Position numbers and translations under genes: made by a program
Shown: piece after piece, positions 38,642 through 49,065 of the stretch
Numbering within the stretch: position 1 is the stretch's first letter
Layout: every line of letters begins with the position of its first letter
The notes under the pieces: model-generated
What the model was told of the DNA's origin: nothing
Database searches by the model: none
What the model saw: the letters and a program-made list of their open reading frames with translations, nothing else
DNA from: Acinetobacter albensis
Lineage (GTDB): Bacteria > Pseudomonadota > Gammaproteobacteria > Pseudomonadales > Moraxellaceae
DNA: 64,000 nucleotides
Assembly: GCF_900095025.1 (NCBI RefSeq)
Contig: NZ_FMBK01000009.1
Span: 1-64,000 of the forward strand
Direction: 5' to 3'

Positions 38642-40003
38642 ATGTATGAACCGTACCCCGTCCCAGAACTTGCACGTGAACATAAAAAATTCCGTTACAG
38701 TAGCTTATGGGCTTTTGCCAAACAAGATTTGCGATTACTGGCTTTTTTACTGCTCATTGCAGCATGTGTCGGAATTGGGCTTGGGTATTTTTGGATTTGT
38801 ATTTTTAGCGCTTTTTTAATATTTTTTACCTTGCAATTACGTTCACTGTATTTGGTTAATGAATGGATTTCCAATCGTCCCTATGATGTCCCTCCCAACC
38901 TACATGGGATTTGGGGGGCTTTGCTATTCAATGTTTACCGCGCACAACGTCAGGAACGCATTGTACAAGCAGAAATGGTTGGTCTAATTGATCGAGCGCA
39001 ATCGTCATTGGTTGCACTGGCTGAAGCAGTAGTGTTAATTGATGAATTACAACAAATTGAATGGTGGAACCCAGCAGCAGAAAAACTCTTGGGAATTCAA
39101 ACTTTAGACCGTGGTCGTAATATTTTAACCATTTTACGTCAACCCAGTTTTATTGAATATTTTAACCACATCGATCAAGCACCCGATGGCTTGAAAATGA
39201 AATCTTCTGCCTTTGAAGACCATTATGTGCAAGTTAAAATGACCCGTTTTGGCGGCGAAAGTCGCTTACTGGTGGCTTATGATGTAACGCGAATGCATAA
39301 TCTAGAGCAAATGCGTAAAGACTTTGTCGATAATATTTCGCATGAATTACGTACACCTCTCACAGTACTCAGTGGTTATATCGAAACCTTTCTCGATCAA
39401 GAAGACCTTAATCCACGTTGGAAACGTGCTTTTGACCAGATGCAGGCACAAAATAAACGCATGAATGCCTTGGTGAATGATTTATTGTTATTGTCACGTT
39501 TAGAAAGTAATAAACAAATTGCCAAAAATCAAATCATTGAAATGCCCAGTTTAATGAATCAATTGTTTGATGATGCTCAGGCCTATAACGTGGATTATCA
39601 TCATACTTTAAATTTGGATATTGATAGTCACTGTGACTTGATTGGTTCAGATATGGAACTGGCCAGTGCATTTAGCAACCTCATTACCAATGCCATCAAG
39701 TACACACCCAAAGGTGGAACCATCACCATGGGTTGGCATGACGATGGTGAACAGGGCATTTTTACTGTACAAGATACGGGTATTGGCATTGATCCAAAAC
39801 ATTTGCCACGTTTAACTGAACGGTTCTATCGAGTGGATAGCGCCCGTAGTCGTCAAACTGGAGGCACTGGTTTAGGCTTGGCAATTGTCAAACATGTGTT
39901 GATGCAACACGGTGCATACTTAGAAATTGAATCTAAAGAAAATCAAGGATCTATTTTTAAAGCGATATTTCCAAAAGAACGCCTGTATCAAATGACAGAA
40001 TAA
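38642..40003 (+). CDS. phoR: Phosphate regulon sensor histidine kinase PhoR
   Basis: The 453-residue membrane kinase has two N-terminal transmembrane helices (about 28-68) with almost no periplasmic loop, a PAS domain (about 115-215), the dimerisation box with phosphohistidine H234 (NISHELRTPLTV) and an ATPase domain with N, DTGIGI and GTGLGLAIVKH boxes. The short loop is typical of PhoR, which senses through the Pst system. It is cotranscribed with phoB. Confidence 0.93.
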   Translation: MYEPYPVPELAREHKKFRYSSLWAFAKQDLRLLAFLLLIAACVGIGLGYFWICIFSAFLIFFTLQLRSLYLVNEWISNRPYDVPPNLHGIWGALLFNVYRAQRQERIVQAEMVGLIDRAQSSLVALAEAVVLIDELQQIEWWNPAAEKLLGIQTLDRGRNILTILRQPSFIEYFNHIDQAPDGLKMKSSAFEDHYVQVKMTRFGGESRLLVAYDVTRMHNLEQMRKDFVDNISHELRTPLTVLSGYIETFLDQEDLNPRWKRAFDQMQAQNKRMNALVNDLLLLSRLESNKQIAKNQIIEMPSLMNQLFDDAQAYNVDYHHTLNLDIDSHCDLIGSDMELASAFSNLITNAIKYTPKGGTITMGWHDDGEQGIFTVQDTGIGIDPKHLPRLTERFYRVDSARSRQTGGTGLGLAIVKHVLMQHGAYLEIESKENQGSIFKAIFPKERLYQMTE

Positions 40004-40051
40004 TCTGCCGAATCAAATTCGGCAAAATATCGCAGTGTGTAGATATACTTA

Positions 40052-40699
40052 TTAACCTAAATTCTGTTCTTTTAAACGTGCCTTTTGATAAGCAGGGCGT
40101 TGTTGGATTCTTTTTACATACGCCGCAATATTTGGATAGGTTCCCGATATTCTAGATTGGATTGCTTCTAACGGAAAACCCATTTGAACATCGGCAAAAG
40201 AAAAATGACCGGCCAAATAGTCATGCTGTGCTAAATAATCTTCTAAAAAAGCAATATGATCTTTTAAACGCGGCTGAATAAAATGGCCTTTCACCCCTGC
40301 TGTAATTTTTTTTGCAATTGGTTTGATTAACCAAGGCACATTTTGAGGCACGTTATTCATCACCAATTGCATGACCAAAAGCGGCATCAAAGACCCTTCA
40401 GCATAATGCATAAAATAACGATATTGCAGTTGGTCCGCTTTATCCTGTGGTTTAAATTGTTGCTCTACATCATAAGTTTCTTGGAGATACTCTAAAATGA
40501 CAGCCGATTCAGCAATGGTCTGATCTGCATCAGTCATTACGGGTGCTTTAGCCAAAGGATGAATCTGTTTTAATTCAGGAGGTGCAATAAAACTGGGCAG
40601 ACGTTTGTAAAACTTAATCTGATAATCCAGTCCCAATTCTTCTAAAGCCCATAAAATACGAAATGAACGTGATTGATCTAAATGATGTAAGGTAATCAT
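40052..40699 (-). CDS. Glutathione S-transferase family protein
   Basis: The 215-residue protein has an N-terminal thioredoxin-like domain (about 1-80, with RSFRILWALEELGLDYQ and IAESAVILEYLQETY) and a C-terminal helical domain. The ATG at 40699 starts the canonical N-terminus; a longer frame upstream adds 24 residues not typical of the family. The electrophilic substrate is unknown. It is convergent with phoR. Confidence 0.87.
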   Translation of the reverse strand: MITLHHLDQSRSFRILWALEELGLDYQIKFYKRLPSFIAPPELKQIHPLAKAPVMTDADQTIAESAVILEYLQETYDVEQQFKPQDKADQLQYRYFMHYAEGSLMPLLVMQLVMNNVPQNVPWLIKPIAKKITAGVKGHFIQPRLKDHIAFLEDYLAQHDYLAGHFSFADVQMGFPLEAIQSRISGTYPNIAAYVKRIQQRPAYQKARLKEQNLG

Positions 40700-41198
40700 G
40701 ATTCTGGTCTCTATTTTTATGAATTGACTATACGCTATTGGCTTAAAAAAAAGACAGCCTGCTTTACACAAAAAAGCATAACGCTACAGTCAATTCAACC
40801 AATTCCGTCTTCATTTCGCGCTTAATAAGTCTGGTCTGATTTAAAGCTGTTTGAGCAAGAATCTCTACAACTTTTTTCTTTAATTTTTGCATTCAGGCTT
40901 ACACAAAATACAGCTGATATTCAATCGACACTTCAGCTTGTTGATGCTCGTTAAAGTCGCATCTACAGAAAAATGACTTTATAACATTGACTGAAGACCA
41001 TGAGCGTAGACGCAAGGATAATGATGCTACATTACACATGAGCCGCTAACTGGACCTTTGCCCCACCTCAAAATGCTGATCTATCTATCGGTGTTAAATG
41101 AAGTATCTCTGCTGCTTTATACTCGACCGCGGCTCAGCCAAATACTGGCCATTAGAAGTTGTACCCATTATCCTATGTCTATTTCCTGAATTCTGTCT
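40700..41198. other. Intergenic region with possible degenerate coding sequence
   Basis: No intact gene is visible. One plus-strand frame from about 41050 to 41190 reads as protein-like segments (NWTFAPPQNADLSIGVK and SISAALYSTAAQPNTGH) broken by stop codons, and base composition there is less AT-rich than the surrounding spacer. It may be the relic of a lost gene; I cannot name a family. Confidence 0.25.
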
Positions 41199-42146
41199 TT
41201 ATTTTGAAGCCCGCATTCTTTCTGGAAATGTCGGTGCTTCTAAGCGTGGGCCTTCGTAATCGGGAATATGACCAAAACGCTCATCTTGATTAATCCATTG
41301 TTCGCGCGCTTGATACAACTCTTCTTGGGTACGCCCAACAAAATTCCACCACAGTAAAATAGGCGACTCAAAAGGCTCACCACCCAATAATAAAATACGA
41401 CTCCCGCCATGTAATTGAATGTCTATTTCGAGCAAACCCGGTTCCAATACCACCATATTATCTTCATTTAATTCATGTCCATTGACGACTGCTCCGCCTT
41501 CCAACGCCATAAATCCATATTCAAAAGCAGGATTCAGCACAATTCGAGTCGTGGTCGTTTCTTTGGCGGTTAAATCTACGCCCAACAATGCACTATGTAC
41601 AACAACAGGAGACTGAGTGTCTAAAAACTCTCCCACTAGCACCGTAAATTCAATTTGATCTTTTTCTACCACGGGCAGTTCTGGATAATGATCAAAACGC
41701 GGTTCGATATTCAACTTATCATCTGGTAAGGCAATCCAAAGCTGAGCAGCATGCATGTGGGTTTCTGTTTCTGGAGCAACTTCGGTATGCGAAATACCAT
41801 GCCCTGCTGTCATCAAATTGACCTGTTTGGGACGAATTAATTGCTGAGTTCCCAAACTGTCGCTATGCATCATGGTGCCTTCAATCATCCAAGTGAATGT
41901 TTGCAAACCAATATGTGGATGTGGACCGACATCCAACCCTTCGCCTTGAGGAAAAGTCACTGGACCCGCATGATCCAGAAAACACCATGCGCCAATTAAA
42001 CGTTTATGTCGACTCGGTAAAGCCCGTTTAATTACAGTGCCTTGTCCAATTTCTGCACTTCGTAGTGGAAATTCTTGAATAAATTGATTGACGTATTTTT
42101 CACAATCGTCTGAGTAAGAAAGCTCTGTATAATTGCTATTGGTCAT
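41199..42146 (-). CDS. Pirin family protein
   Basis: The 315-residue bicupin has the pirin metal-binding segment GPHPHIGLQTFTWMIEG and, later, MTAGHGISHTE, which supply the His/Glu ligands of the N-terminal cupin. The C-terminal cupin has GEPFESPILLWWNFVG. Some bacterial pirins act as quercetinases, others as regulators, so the activity here is open. It stands alone with AT-rich spacers on both sides. Confidence 0.9.
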   Translation of the reverse strand: MTNSNYTELSYSDDCEKYVNQFIQEFPLRSAEIGQGTVIKRALPSRHKRLIGAWCFLDHAGPVTFPQGEGLDVGPHPHIGLQTFTWMIEGTMMHSDSLGTQQLIRPKQVNLMTAGHGISHTEVAPETETHMHAAQLWIALPDDKLNIEPRFDHYPELPVVEKDQIEFTVLVGEFLDTQSPVVVHSALLGVDLTAKETTTTRIVLNPAFEYGFMALEGGAVVNGHELNEDNMVVLEPGLLEIDIQLHGGSRILLLGGEPFESPILLWWNFVGRTQEELYQAREQWINQDERFGHIPDYEGPRLEAPTFPERMRASK

Positions 42147-42459
42147 ATGATAATCCTCAATTCTATTAACGCGATGATACTTGCCTATTCTGAATCTTGA
42201 TTGATGATCCTATAACCATGGACAGATTCAACCTAGCTTTAAATCAATATGCCAAATATTCTAATGAGAACAATATTATTTTTGCAATTTTTAACTATTT
42301 TATAGATTATTCAAGCTTTAAGCGCTTATTTATATGAATTTTAAAAATAAAAAGAATTTTGTCACAATTCTTTTTACGCATTTTGCTTGTTATTTTATAT
42401 ACAAAATTTAAGCTTCAGAATATGATCAATCGATAAGAATCCCAATTAGGGGCAGTTTT
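42147..42459. other. Intergenic region upstream of the diguanylate cyclase with an orphan hairpin
   Basis: A terminator-like hairpin lies at 42349-42375 (arms AAAAAGAATT and AATTCTTTTT). No plus-strand gene precedes it, so it may sit in the leader of the cyclase mRNA or end an unseen short transcript. Nothing else is seen. Confidence 0.4.
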
Positions 42460-43722
42460 ATGTCGATAGGAAAGATAGGGAATTCTCAGTACAACAATAA
42501 TAAAAAAAATTATTATAGTGAAGGGAGTCACACCAATCATGAAACAGCATATATTTTGCCAGAACAATTATGTACGCTTGAAAATCGCAACGCGATAGAG
42601 CAGGCACTCATTGACACGAAAACACGTGTTCCCGAATCATTAAAACCCTACTATTTTGACTATCAAAACAAGCATCAGCGCCAGTTTTTAGAGCGTGTCA
42701 ATCTGATTGGCCAACTGACTTTTTTAAGTTATTTCTTTGTCGACTGGTTCCTTTTACCTGATATTGCGACACTTTCAGGTATTTTGCGTTTAAGCCTCGT
42801 ACTTTGCACACTTTTAATCAATTCATTTATTTTCCGTTATTGCAAAAATATCAAGATTTTAGACAGTCTGCTTCCAGTTTACGTGACTTTGGCTGCCGCT
42901 ATATGGGTTGAGCTGTTATATCTATCGAATAGCCCTATTGTTTCAAACTATATCTACGCAGCTGTTATTTTCATTTTATTGGGAAATTTATGTGTACAGG
43001 TGTGTTTTCGATATTCCGTCCTTACTTCATTTCTAATTAGCCTCGTGATTCTTCAGGGGGTGTATCGAATATTTGATTATCAAGATGTGATTATTTTCTT
43101 ATTAACTTATATTCCTGTCCTATTACTGAGCATGTATATTAGTTGGAATAACACTTTAAATTCAAAAAGAAATTTTTTACGTGTTCTGTTAAATGACTGG
43201 AATTATTATGCATTAACTGAACTGGCACATACCGATGAATTAACCCAATTGAATAACCGTCGGCAATTTATGCAAGTTGCAGACCAAACTATTCGTAAAT
43301 GGCCAAAATATAATTTAGCTTGTTTACTGATGTTCGATATCGATTTTTTTAAAAAAATTAATGATACATATGGGCATGATGTGGGTGATGAAGTTCTGCG
43401 TATACTCTCTGAAATTACCCGTAATGAAATGCGATTTACTGATGTGCTTGCGCGTTTTGGTGGGGAAGAATTTATTGCCTTATTGCCAAACACTACTTTA
43501 GATGATGCAGTTATTCTTGCAAATCGTTTATGTAAAAAAATAGAAGATCATCAAGTCAATATTCAAAATAAATTCTTTTTTAATTTTACCGTCTCGATTG
43601 GTGTCTCTCAGCTACAATCTCAAGAAAATGATTTAACTGTCCTGATTAAAAATGCCGACATTGCACTTTATCAAGCCAAGAAAAATGGACGTAATCAAGT
43701 TGCTGTTTATACCTGTGAATAG
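42460..43722 (+). CDS. Membrane-bound diguanylate cyclase (GGDEF domain)
   Basis: The 420-residue protein has an N-terminal soluble stretch of about 75 residues, about six transmembrane helices (roughly 80-240) and a C-terminal GGDEF domain with ELAHTDELTQLNNRRQF and the active-site motif GGEEF, so it should make c-di-GMP. The tail FTVSIGVSQLQ and NADIALYQAKKNGRNQV is typical. No I-site RxxD is evident at the usual place before GGEEF. Its stop codon abuts the end of the convergent mrr pseudogene. Confidence 0.9.
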   Translation: MSIGKIGNSQYNNNKKNYYSEGSHTNHETAYILPEQLCTLENRNAIEQALIDTKTRVPESLKPYYFDYQNKHQRQFLERVNLIGQLTFLSYFFVDWFLLPDIATLSGILRLSLVLCTLLINSFIFRYCKNIKILDSLLPVYVTLAAAIWVELLYLSNSPIVSNYIYAAVIFILLGNLCVQVCFRYSVLTSFLISLVILQGVYRIFDYQDVIIFLLTYIPVLLLSMYISWNNTLNSKRNFLRVLLNDWNYYALTELAHTDELTQLNNRRQFMQVADQTIRKWPKYNLACLLMFDIDFFKKINDTYGHDVGDEVLRILSEITRNEMRFTDVLARFGGEEFIALLPNTTLDDAVILANRLCKKIEDHQVNIQNKFFFNFTVSIGVSQLQSQENDLTVLIKNADIALYQAKKNGRNQVAVYTCE

Positions 43723-44661
43723 CTAAAAATTTTCTTCATCAAAGCGATCTTGGTCTATTTTATAGATATGAAAGCTCCTTTCCACTTGTACACCTAAACC
43801 GAACTCAATCATTAACGAAGTAAGCTTATCCCCATCTATTAAAACAATCCCAGATTTACCCGCAGACTCTTTAGCTTCTTTGCTAAAAGTTGAGGTGGTA
43901 ATAAATACCCCCTTCTTAGCCACTTGATCTGCCAATGCGCCTTTAAATTGTTGAATATCAGGACGGCCCACCGTATTTTCCCAACGTTTGGCTTGAATAT
44001 AAATCTTATCTAAACCTAAACGATCTTCGCTAATAATACCGTCAATCCCACCATCACTTGTTTTGCCTATCGCTTGAGCAGCATCTTGATGCGAACCGCC
44101 ATACCTCATAGCAACCAATAAATCGACGACTAATCTTTCGAAAAATGCAGGATTATTTTCTTTAACCAATTTCAGTAAATCACTCTTTAATGATTCTTTT
44201 AATAATTCAGTTGTCTCTATGATTATTTCATCAGGCGTTCTTTGATCATCTGACTTCTGTAATAGTATCCTATCAATATTTTTTTCTTGCTGAATTTCCT
44301 GATTTTCTTTAGAGATTCCTAATTTATAATTTGAGAAACTTTCGAACTGCATCAAAAACTCATTCGTAATACTTGTCAACTTTACTAAATCCAATTGACG
44401 TCCTATTGGGCTTAATTCACAAAATCCACGCTAAGGCTGATTTATCAAACCTGCCTTAGCTAAATAAGTTTTAGCCCAGCCAGTACGATCATAAAAAACT
44501 GTTTTTGTACCACTTGATAATCTTAAACTCAGTTCTTCTTGACTAAGCCCTGAACTCTCTGCCAAAAGCCTAGCCATTTCACCAAATTTAATGGCCTCTT
44601 GTTGCTCTGAAAGTAACTTCAGCAATGGAAGCATCAATTGATCGTAAGTTGGCAAAGACAT
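43723..44661 (-). pseudogene. mrr: Mrr-type restriction endonuclease interrupted by one in-frame TAG
   Basis: The first 76 codons (44661 to 44434) encode the Mrr N-terminal winged-helix domain and end at TAG (44431-44433). Reading on in the same frame gives twelve more codons (RGFCELSPIGRQ) and then the rest of the protein. It includes the Mrr_cat nuclease domain with catalytic GGIDGII and IQAKRW. No frameshift or deletion is needed. The expected residue at the stop is usually basic or polar, so a point mutation is likely. A TTG at 44394 could start the nuclease half alone. Mrr cuts modified DNA. The nuclease half is intact. Confidence 0.8.
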
Positions 44662-44704
44662 TTTATTCTCTAATTAAGATACTAGTTTTCAAACAGTATA
44701 AAAA

Positions 44705-44729
44705 GAAAAGAGCGCTTAGGCGCTCTTTT
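44705..44729. terminator. Bidirectional terminator after guaA
   Basis: The stem AAAAGAGCGC / GCGCTCTTTT with a TTAG loop lies about 25 bases after the guaA stop on the minus strand and before the mrr start. Confidence 0.88.
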
Positions 44730-44753
44730 TTAAAGATAATTTTCGTTAGAAAA

Positions 44754-46322
44754 TTATTCCCATTCAATCGTAGCAGGTGGCTTAGAAGACACGTCATAAA
44801 CCACACGAGAAACGTCAACAATTTCATTCATAATACGCGTCGAGATCTTGTCTACTAAATCATATGGAAGATGCGCAAAACGTGCTGTCATAAAGTCAAC
44901 AGTTTCAACAGCACGAAGTGCAATCACCCACGCATAACGACGGCCATCACCTACCACACCAACCGATTTAACAGGTTGGAATACAGCAAATGCTTGCGCA
45001 GTTTTGTCATACCAGCCGCTAGCACGAAGCTCTTGCATGAAAATGTCATCTGCTAAACGTAAAATGTCAGCATATTCTTTTTTCACTTCACCCAAAATAC
45101 GCACGCCCAAACCCGGACCTGGGAATGGATGACGGTAAAGCATTTCGAACGGAAGACCTAAAGTTGTACCTAAACGGCGAACTTCGTCTTTAAACAAATC
45201 ACGGATTGGCTCAACCAATTCAAAGGCCAAATCTTCTGGTAAACCGCCCACGTTGTGGTGCGATTTAATCACATGCGCTTTACCATTTTTAGTTGCAGCA
45301 GATTCGATTACGTCTGGATAAATGGTGCCTTGTGCAAGGAAGTTTACGCCATCAAGTTTACGTGCTTCTTCTGCAAATACACCAATGAACTCACGGCCAA
45401 TGATCTTACGTTTTTTCTCAGGATCCACTTCACCTTTCAGCGCAGTTAAGAAACGCTCTTCAGCATCAGCACGAATCACACGGATACCCATGTTTTTCGC
45501 AAACATATCCATCACTTGTTCGCCTTCGTTTAAACGAAGTAAACCGTTATCTACGAATACACAAGTGAGTTGGTCGCCAATGGCACGATGTAAAAGTGCA
45601 GCCACCACAGATGAATCGACACCACCTGAAAGACCTAACAATACTTTTTGATCACCAATTTGTGCACGTAATTGCTCAACACGTAAGTCAATGATGTTTT
45701 CAGAATTCCATAGGTTACGGCAACCACAGATACCGTGAACGAAGTTAGAGAGTAATTCCGCACCTTGAGTAGTGTGGGTAACTTCTGGATGGAATTGAAT
45801 ACCGTAGAAACGACGCTCTTCATCAGAAACCATTGCAAATGGGCAACTTGGTGTGCTGGCAGTCACTTGGAAACCCGTTGGAATACGCGTTACTTTGTCA
45901 CCATGGCTCATCCAAACTTTAAGTTGATCTTTGGTATCTTCAAGATCACCAATCAGTTTGTCACGAACCTGAATATTCACTTCAGCATAGCCAAACTCAT
46001 GTACAGTTCCTGGCTCTACTTTACCGCCAAGTTGTTCTGACATGGTTTGTAAACCATAGCAAATACCTAGAACAGGTACGCCTAAGTTGAATACAACTTC
46101 TGGTGCACGTGGACTACCTTCTTCATGAACACTTTCTGGACCACCTGAAAGGATAATCCCGTTTGGGTTAAATGCACGAATGTCTTCTTCAGACATATCA
46201 AATGCGTACATTTCTGAATAAACACCAGCCTCACGTACACGACGTGCAATCAGCTGGCTATATTGAGAACCGAAATCCAAAATTAGGATACGATCTTCAG
46301 TAATTTGGGTATTGGTAGTCAT
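44754..46322 (-). CDS. guaA: GMP synthase (glutamine-hydrolysing)
   Basis: The 522-residue enzyme converts XMP to GMP. The glutamine amidotransferase domain has catalytic C88 in GICYGLQTM and the FHPEVTHT histidine/glutamate. The ATP pyrophosphatase domain has LSGGVDSSV, and the C-terminal dimerisation domain ends [16 protein letters not shown] 46322 gives the standard N-terminus ([20 protein letters not shown]). guaB is not adjacent. Confidence 0.97.
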   Translation of the reverse strand: MTTNTQITEDRILILDFGSQYSQLIARRVREAGVYSEMYAFDMSEEDIRAFNPNGIILSGGPESVHEEGSPRAPEVVFNLGVPVLGICYGLQTMSEQLGGKVEPGTVHEFGYAEVNIQVRDKLIGDLEDTKDQLKVWMSHGDKVTRIPTGFQVTASTPSCPFAMVSDEERRFYGIQFHPEVTHTTQGAELLSNFVHGICGCRNLWNSENIIDLRVEQLRAQIGDQKVLLGLSGGVDSSVVAALLHRAIGDQLTCVFVDNGLLRLNEGEQVMDMFAKNMGIRVIRADAEERFLTALKGEVDPEKKRKIIGREFIGVFAEEARKLDGVNFLAQGTIYPDVIESAATKNGKAHVIKSHHNVGGLPEDLAFELVEPIRDLFKDEVRRLGTTLGLPFEMLYRHPFPGPGLGVRILGEVKKEYADILRLADDIFMQELRASGWYDKTAQAFAVFQPVKSVGVVGDGRRYAWVIALRAVETVDFMTARFAHLPYDLVDKISTRIMNEIVDVSRVVYDVSSKPPATIEWE

Positions 46323-46438
46323 GGCAAACAACTATGCAGGCAACGAATATAAGCGCGATATTCTAACATTTTTCCAGGCAATACGCATACTATTCGCTCA
46401 AGCGCTGTATGCTTTTGATTATGTAATATTTCGGACAG

Positions 46439-46460
46439 AAAAAAGCACCTTTTCAGGTGC
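46439..46460 (-). terminator. Terminator of the YgiW-like gene
   Basis: The stem GCACCT / AGGTGC with a TTTC loop is followed on the minus strand by six T, starting a few bases after the stop codon. Confidence 0.8.
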
Positions 46461-46465
46461 ATTTT

Positions 46466-46834
46466 TTATTCAGTGACTTTCTCTATTTTAACCACTTCAA
46501 TATCGGTCGGTTTATAACGATGCGTATCGACTTCTCCTATTGCAGTGACTTTATCCCCTGCTTTTAACCCTGCTGCTTTCCAGAGGTCATCATCTATTTC
46601 AAGTAAGATCAGTCCTGTACCATCATTAAATTCATAATGTTCCTGATTTAGATGTTTCAACAATGTTCCTGTCAAAGTCACCGCAGTTGCATCTGGCAGT
46701 TTTTTAGCCTCAGCCACTGTTACAACTTTTTGTGCTGCCTCAGCCACAATCACGTGATCATCTTTCCCTGCCCAAACGCTTGTTGTAGCCAAAAGCGAAC
46801 CTGTTAGACACAATGTCATCCACATTTTATTCAT
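46466..46834 (-). CDS. YgiW/YdeI-type stress-tolerance OB-fold protein
   Basis: The 122-residue protein has a signal peptide (cleavage near SVWA) and a single bacterial OB fold with VTLTGTLLKHLNQEHYEFNDGTG and a final IEVVKIEKV strand. Members of this family are periplasmic and linked to tolerance of peroxide, cadmium and acid. Length is typical. It has its own terminator and lies upstream of guaA without obvious cotranscription. Confidence 0.88.
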   Translation of the reverse strand: MNKMWMTLCLTGSLLATTSVWAGKDDHVIVAEAAQKVVTVAEAKKLPDATAVTLTGTLLKHLNQEHYEFNDGTGLILLEIDDDLWKAAGLKAGDKVTAIGEVDTHRYKPTDIEVVKIEKVTE

Positions 46835-46975
46835 GAATTATTTCTCTTGTTATCAGGATCAAGCTTTTAATTTAAACAAAAATAGGCATGCTGTACGCTG
46901 ATCTTTTGTAACTAAGCGAATGCACCACAATATGCAAAATTGGCTGAAAAATTCAGCCAACTACCATGATTTAAT

Positions 46976-47395
46976 TCAAGGCTTTTCTATTTGACTATCT
47001 AGACTGAATTTACCTGCACCATGCAACATCAAAAACAACAGACCGCCTGTCATTGCAAAGTTTTTCATAAAATCAATACTATCTTCTGCACTGCCATGAA
47101 ATAAAAATGCAGTGATCAAACTAAATATAGCTAAACCAAATGCTGCAAAGCGCGCTTGAAAACCAAATAACAAGGCTAAACCACCACCAAACTCAATCAG
47201 AATCGTTAACGGCAGCATGGCACCAGGCACACCCATATTTTCCATATAACCCACTGTTGCACTATACGCAGTTATTTTGCCCCAACCTGCCACAATAAAA
47301 ATATACGCCATCAGGATCCGTGCGATCAGACTAACCCAAGCATCGACATGGGTATTTTGAACGAAATTTTTTACCACAACATTGGGATTTAACAT
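46976..47395 (-). CDS. DoxX family membrane protein
   Basis: The 139-residue protein has four transmembrane helices. The family features RILMAYIFIVAGWGKI and LPLTILIEFGGGLALLFG are present. DoxX-type proteins are associated with redox stress or quinone chemistry, but a biochemical role is not fixed. It is a single gene. Confidence 0.88.
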   Translation of the reverse strand: MLNPNVVVKNFVQNTHVDAWVSLIARILMAYIFIVAGWGKITAYSATVGYMENMGVPGAMLPLTILIEFGGGLALLFGFQARFAAFGLAIFSLITAFLFHGSAEDSIDFMKNFAMTGGLLFLMLHGAGKFSLDSQIEKP

Positions 47396-47586
47396 AAGAC
47401 CATGACCTGAATATTTTGTTTGGATGAATCGATATTAGGCGGTTTGTATTGAATAATAAAGCATCTATTTGCAGATACATCGTTGCAAAAATAGAATGAT
47501 TATACTGGAATTTATTTCCTGATTTATACTGACTTTCAAGGCTTAGACTGCTAGGATTTCAGCACATTTTCCCTACCTGTGATCCC

Positions 47587-48219
47587 ATGGAACTGCTTGA
47601 TTTTATATTACATGTCGATGAACACTTGCTTGAGTTTATAAACAATTATGGTGTCTGGATTTATGCCATTTTATTTCTCATTATTTTTGTAGAGACAGGT
47701 TTGGTGGTCATGCCGTTTCTCCCTGGCGATAGTTTATTGTTTGCAGCAGGTGCATTGGCTGCATCCACGGGAGCAATGGATCCTTGGGTACTCATGGGAC
47801 TACTCTTTATTGCGGCCGTGTTAGGCGATACTTTAAATTATCATATTGGTAAATTTATTGGGCCACGTGTATTTGAAGTAGAATCCCGTTTTATCAACAA
47901 ACAACACTTGGCGTATACCCAAAAGTTTTTTGAAAAGCATGGCGGCAAAACCATTATTTTTGCTCGATTTGTTCCTTTTGCCCGTACGTTTGCACCTTTT
48001 GTGGCAGGGGCAGGCAGCATGAATTATAAATATTTTCTGTCCTATAATGTCATTGGTGCTTTTTGCTGGATTAGCTCTTTTATTACTTTGGGTTATTTAT
48101 TTGGAAATATGCCCATTGTCAAAGATAATTTCACCCATTTAATTTTTGGCATTATTATTATTAGTGTTCTTCCGGGCATTATTGGTTTTATTCGTCAGAA
48201 GATGAAAAAGAACAACTAA
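47587..48219 (+). CDS. DedA family membrane protein
   Basis: The 210-residue protein is of the DedA/VTT type. It has ETGLVVMPFLPGDSLLFAAGALAA near residue 38 and the signature FARFVPFARTFAPFVAGAGSM near residue 120 (shown in part). DedA proteins act as lipid-carrier flippases or proton-dependent transporters needed for envelope integrity. It has several transmembrane segments and re-entrant loops. It is divergent from the DoxX gene and convergent with a LysE-type gene. Confidence 0.9.
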   Translation: MELLDFILHVDEHLLEFINNYGVWIYAILFLIIFVETGLVVMPFLPGDSLLFAAGALAASTGAMDPWVLMGLLFIAAVLGDTLNYHIGKFIGPRVFEVESRFINKQHLAYTQKFFEKHGGKTIIFARFVPFARTFAPFVAGAGSMNYKYFLSYNVIGAFCWISSFITLGYLFGNMPIVKDNFTHLIFGIIIISVLPGIIGFIRQKMKKNN

Positions 48220-48255
48220 TTTTTCTGTATAAAAAATAATCTTGAAAGATAAAAA

Positions 48256-48846
48256 TTAAAAAAAACGAATCACCACGGGTAACATACACATCAGCAGCAA
48301 CATGGCCGATCCTTTATATAAAAGATCGGTTTTTATTTGCTTAAATTGACCCGCCAAAATAGCACGGCCGAAAGACATCCAAAACAGAACACTTGGCAAT
48401 AACACCAACCCAAAAATTGCAAAAACCACAATAAAATTGGTCGGGTTAGACCATGTTTCTGGTGGAAAAACGCCCGCTGCGAATAAGAGTGCCTTCGGAT
48501 TCTTTAATGTGGAAAAAAATAGCTGACGCGGTGTAATGGCAACATAGCGTTGATTATGCTGCTGTAAATGTGCTGAACGCCATAAATGGAACGCCAGCCA
48601 CAGTACATAAGCTGCACTTAAAAGATGTAAAATATGGGTGAGATGTGGCCAAATAGGATGACATAAATGCAGAAAAATTGCCCATAAATTAATGGCATAG
48701 AAATAGCCAAATAATTCTGCGGGAATAAATAGACTGGTTTTTTTAAGTCCTTGTTGATGTGCTGAACTTGCAAGTAATGCGTTGGTTGGGCCTGGAATCA
48801 TCAGTACCGCAATCATTGCCAATACAAAAAGCCAACTTTCAATCAT
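48256..48846 (-). CDS. LysE/RhtB family exporter
   Basis: This 196-residue membrane protein has the family start MIPGPTNALLASSAHQQG and the conserved TLKNPKALLFAAGVFPP. Six hydrophobic segments are seen. The N-terminal motif has PGPTN, which is the commonest form. The exported amino acid is unknown. It is convergent with dedA with a short spacer. Confidence 0.85.
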   Translation of the reverse strand: MIESWLFVLAMIAVLMIPGPTNALLASSAHQQGLKKTSLFIPAELFGYFYAINLWAIFLHLCHPIWPHLTHILHLLSAAYVLWLAFHLWRSAHLQQHNQRYVAITPRQLFFSTLKNPKALLFAAGVFPPETWSNPTNFIVVFAIFGLVLLPSVLFWMSFGRAILAGQFKQIKTDLLYKGSAMLLLMCMLPVVIRFF

Positions 48847-49065
48847 AAAGACCTACATCACCATTAAACAGGAACACACCTTATACGAAACTCATAAAAA
48901 GTGACATATTTTTTAATGCGAAAATATAGTCTCTATGGTTTTAATTTAGCTCTTTAAAATCATAAACAATTATTTTAATTCATTTTTTTATGAAACATTT
49001 TGCTAACATTTTGTCAAAACAGCCCACTTTTTAACTCAACAACTGTATGGCTATTTTTGTGAAAT

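Noticed and set aside
44431..44661. Separate small DNA-binding protein gene before the nuclease gene
   Set aside because: The frame continues past one TAG into the nuclease half and matches the Mrr N-terminal domain, so a single broken gene is the simpler reading.
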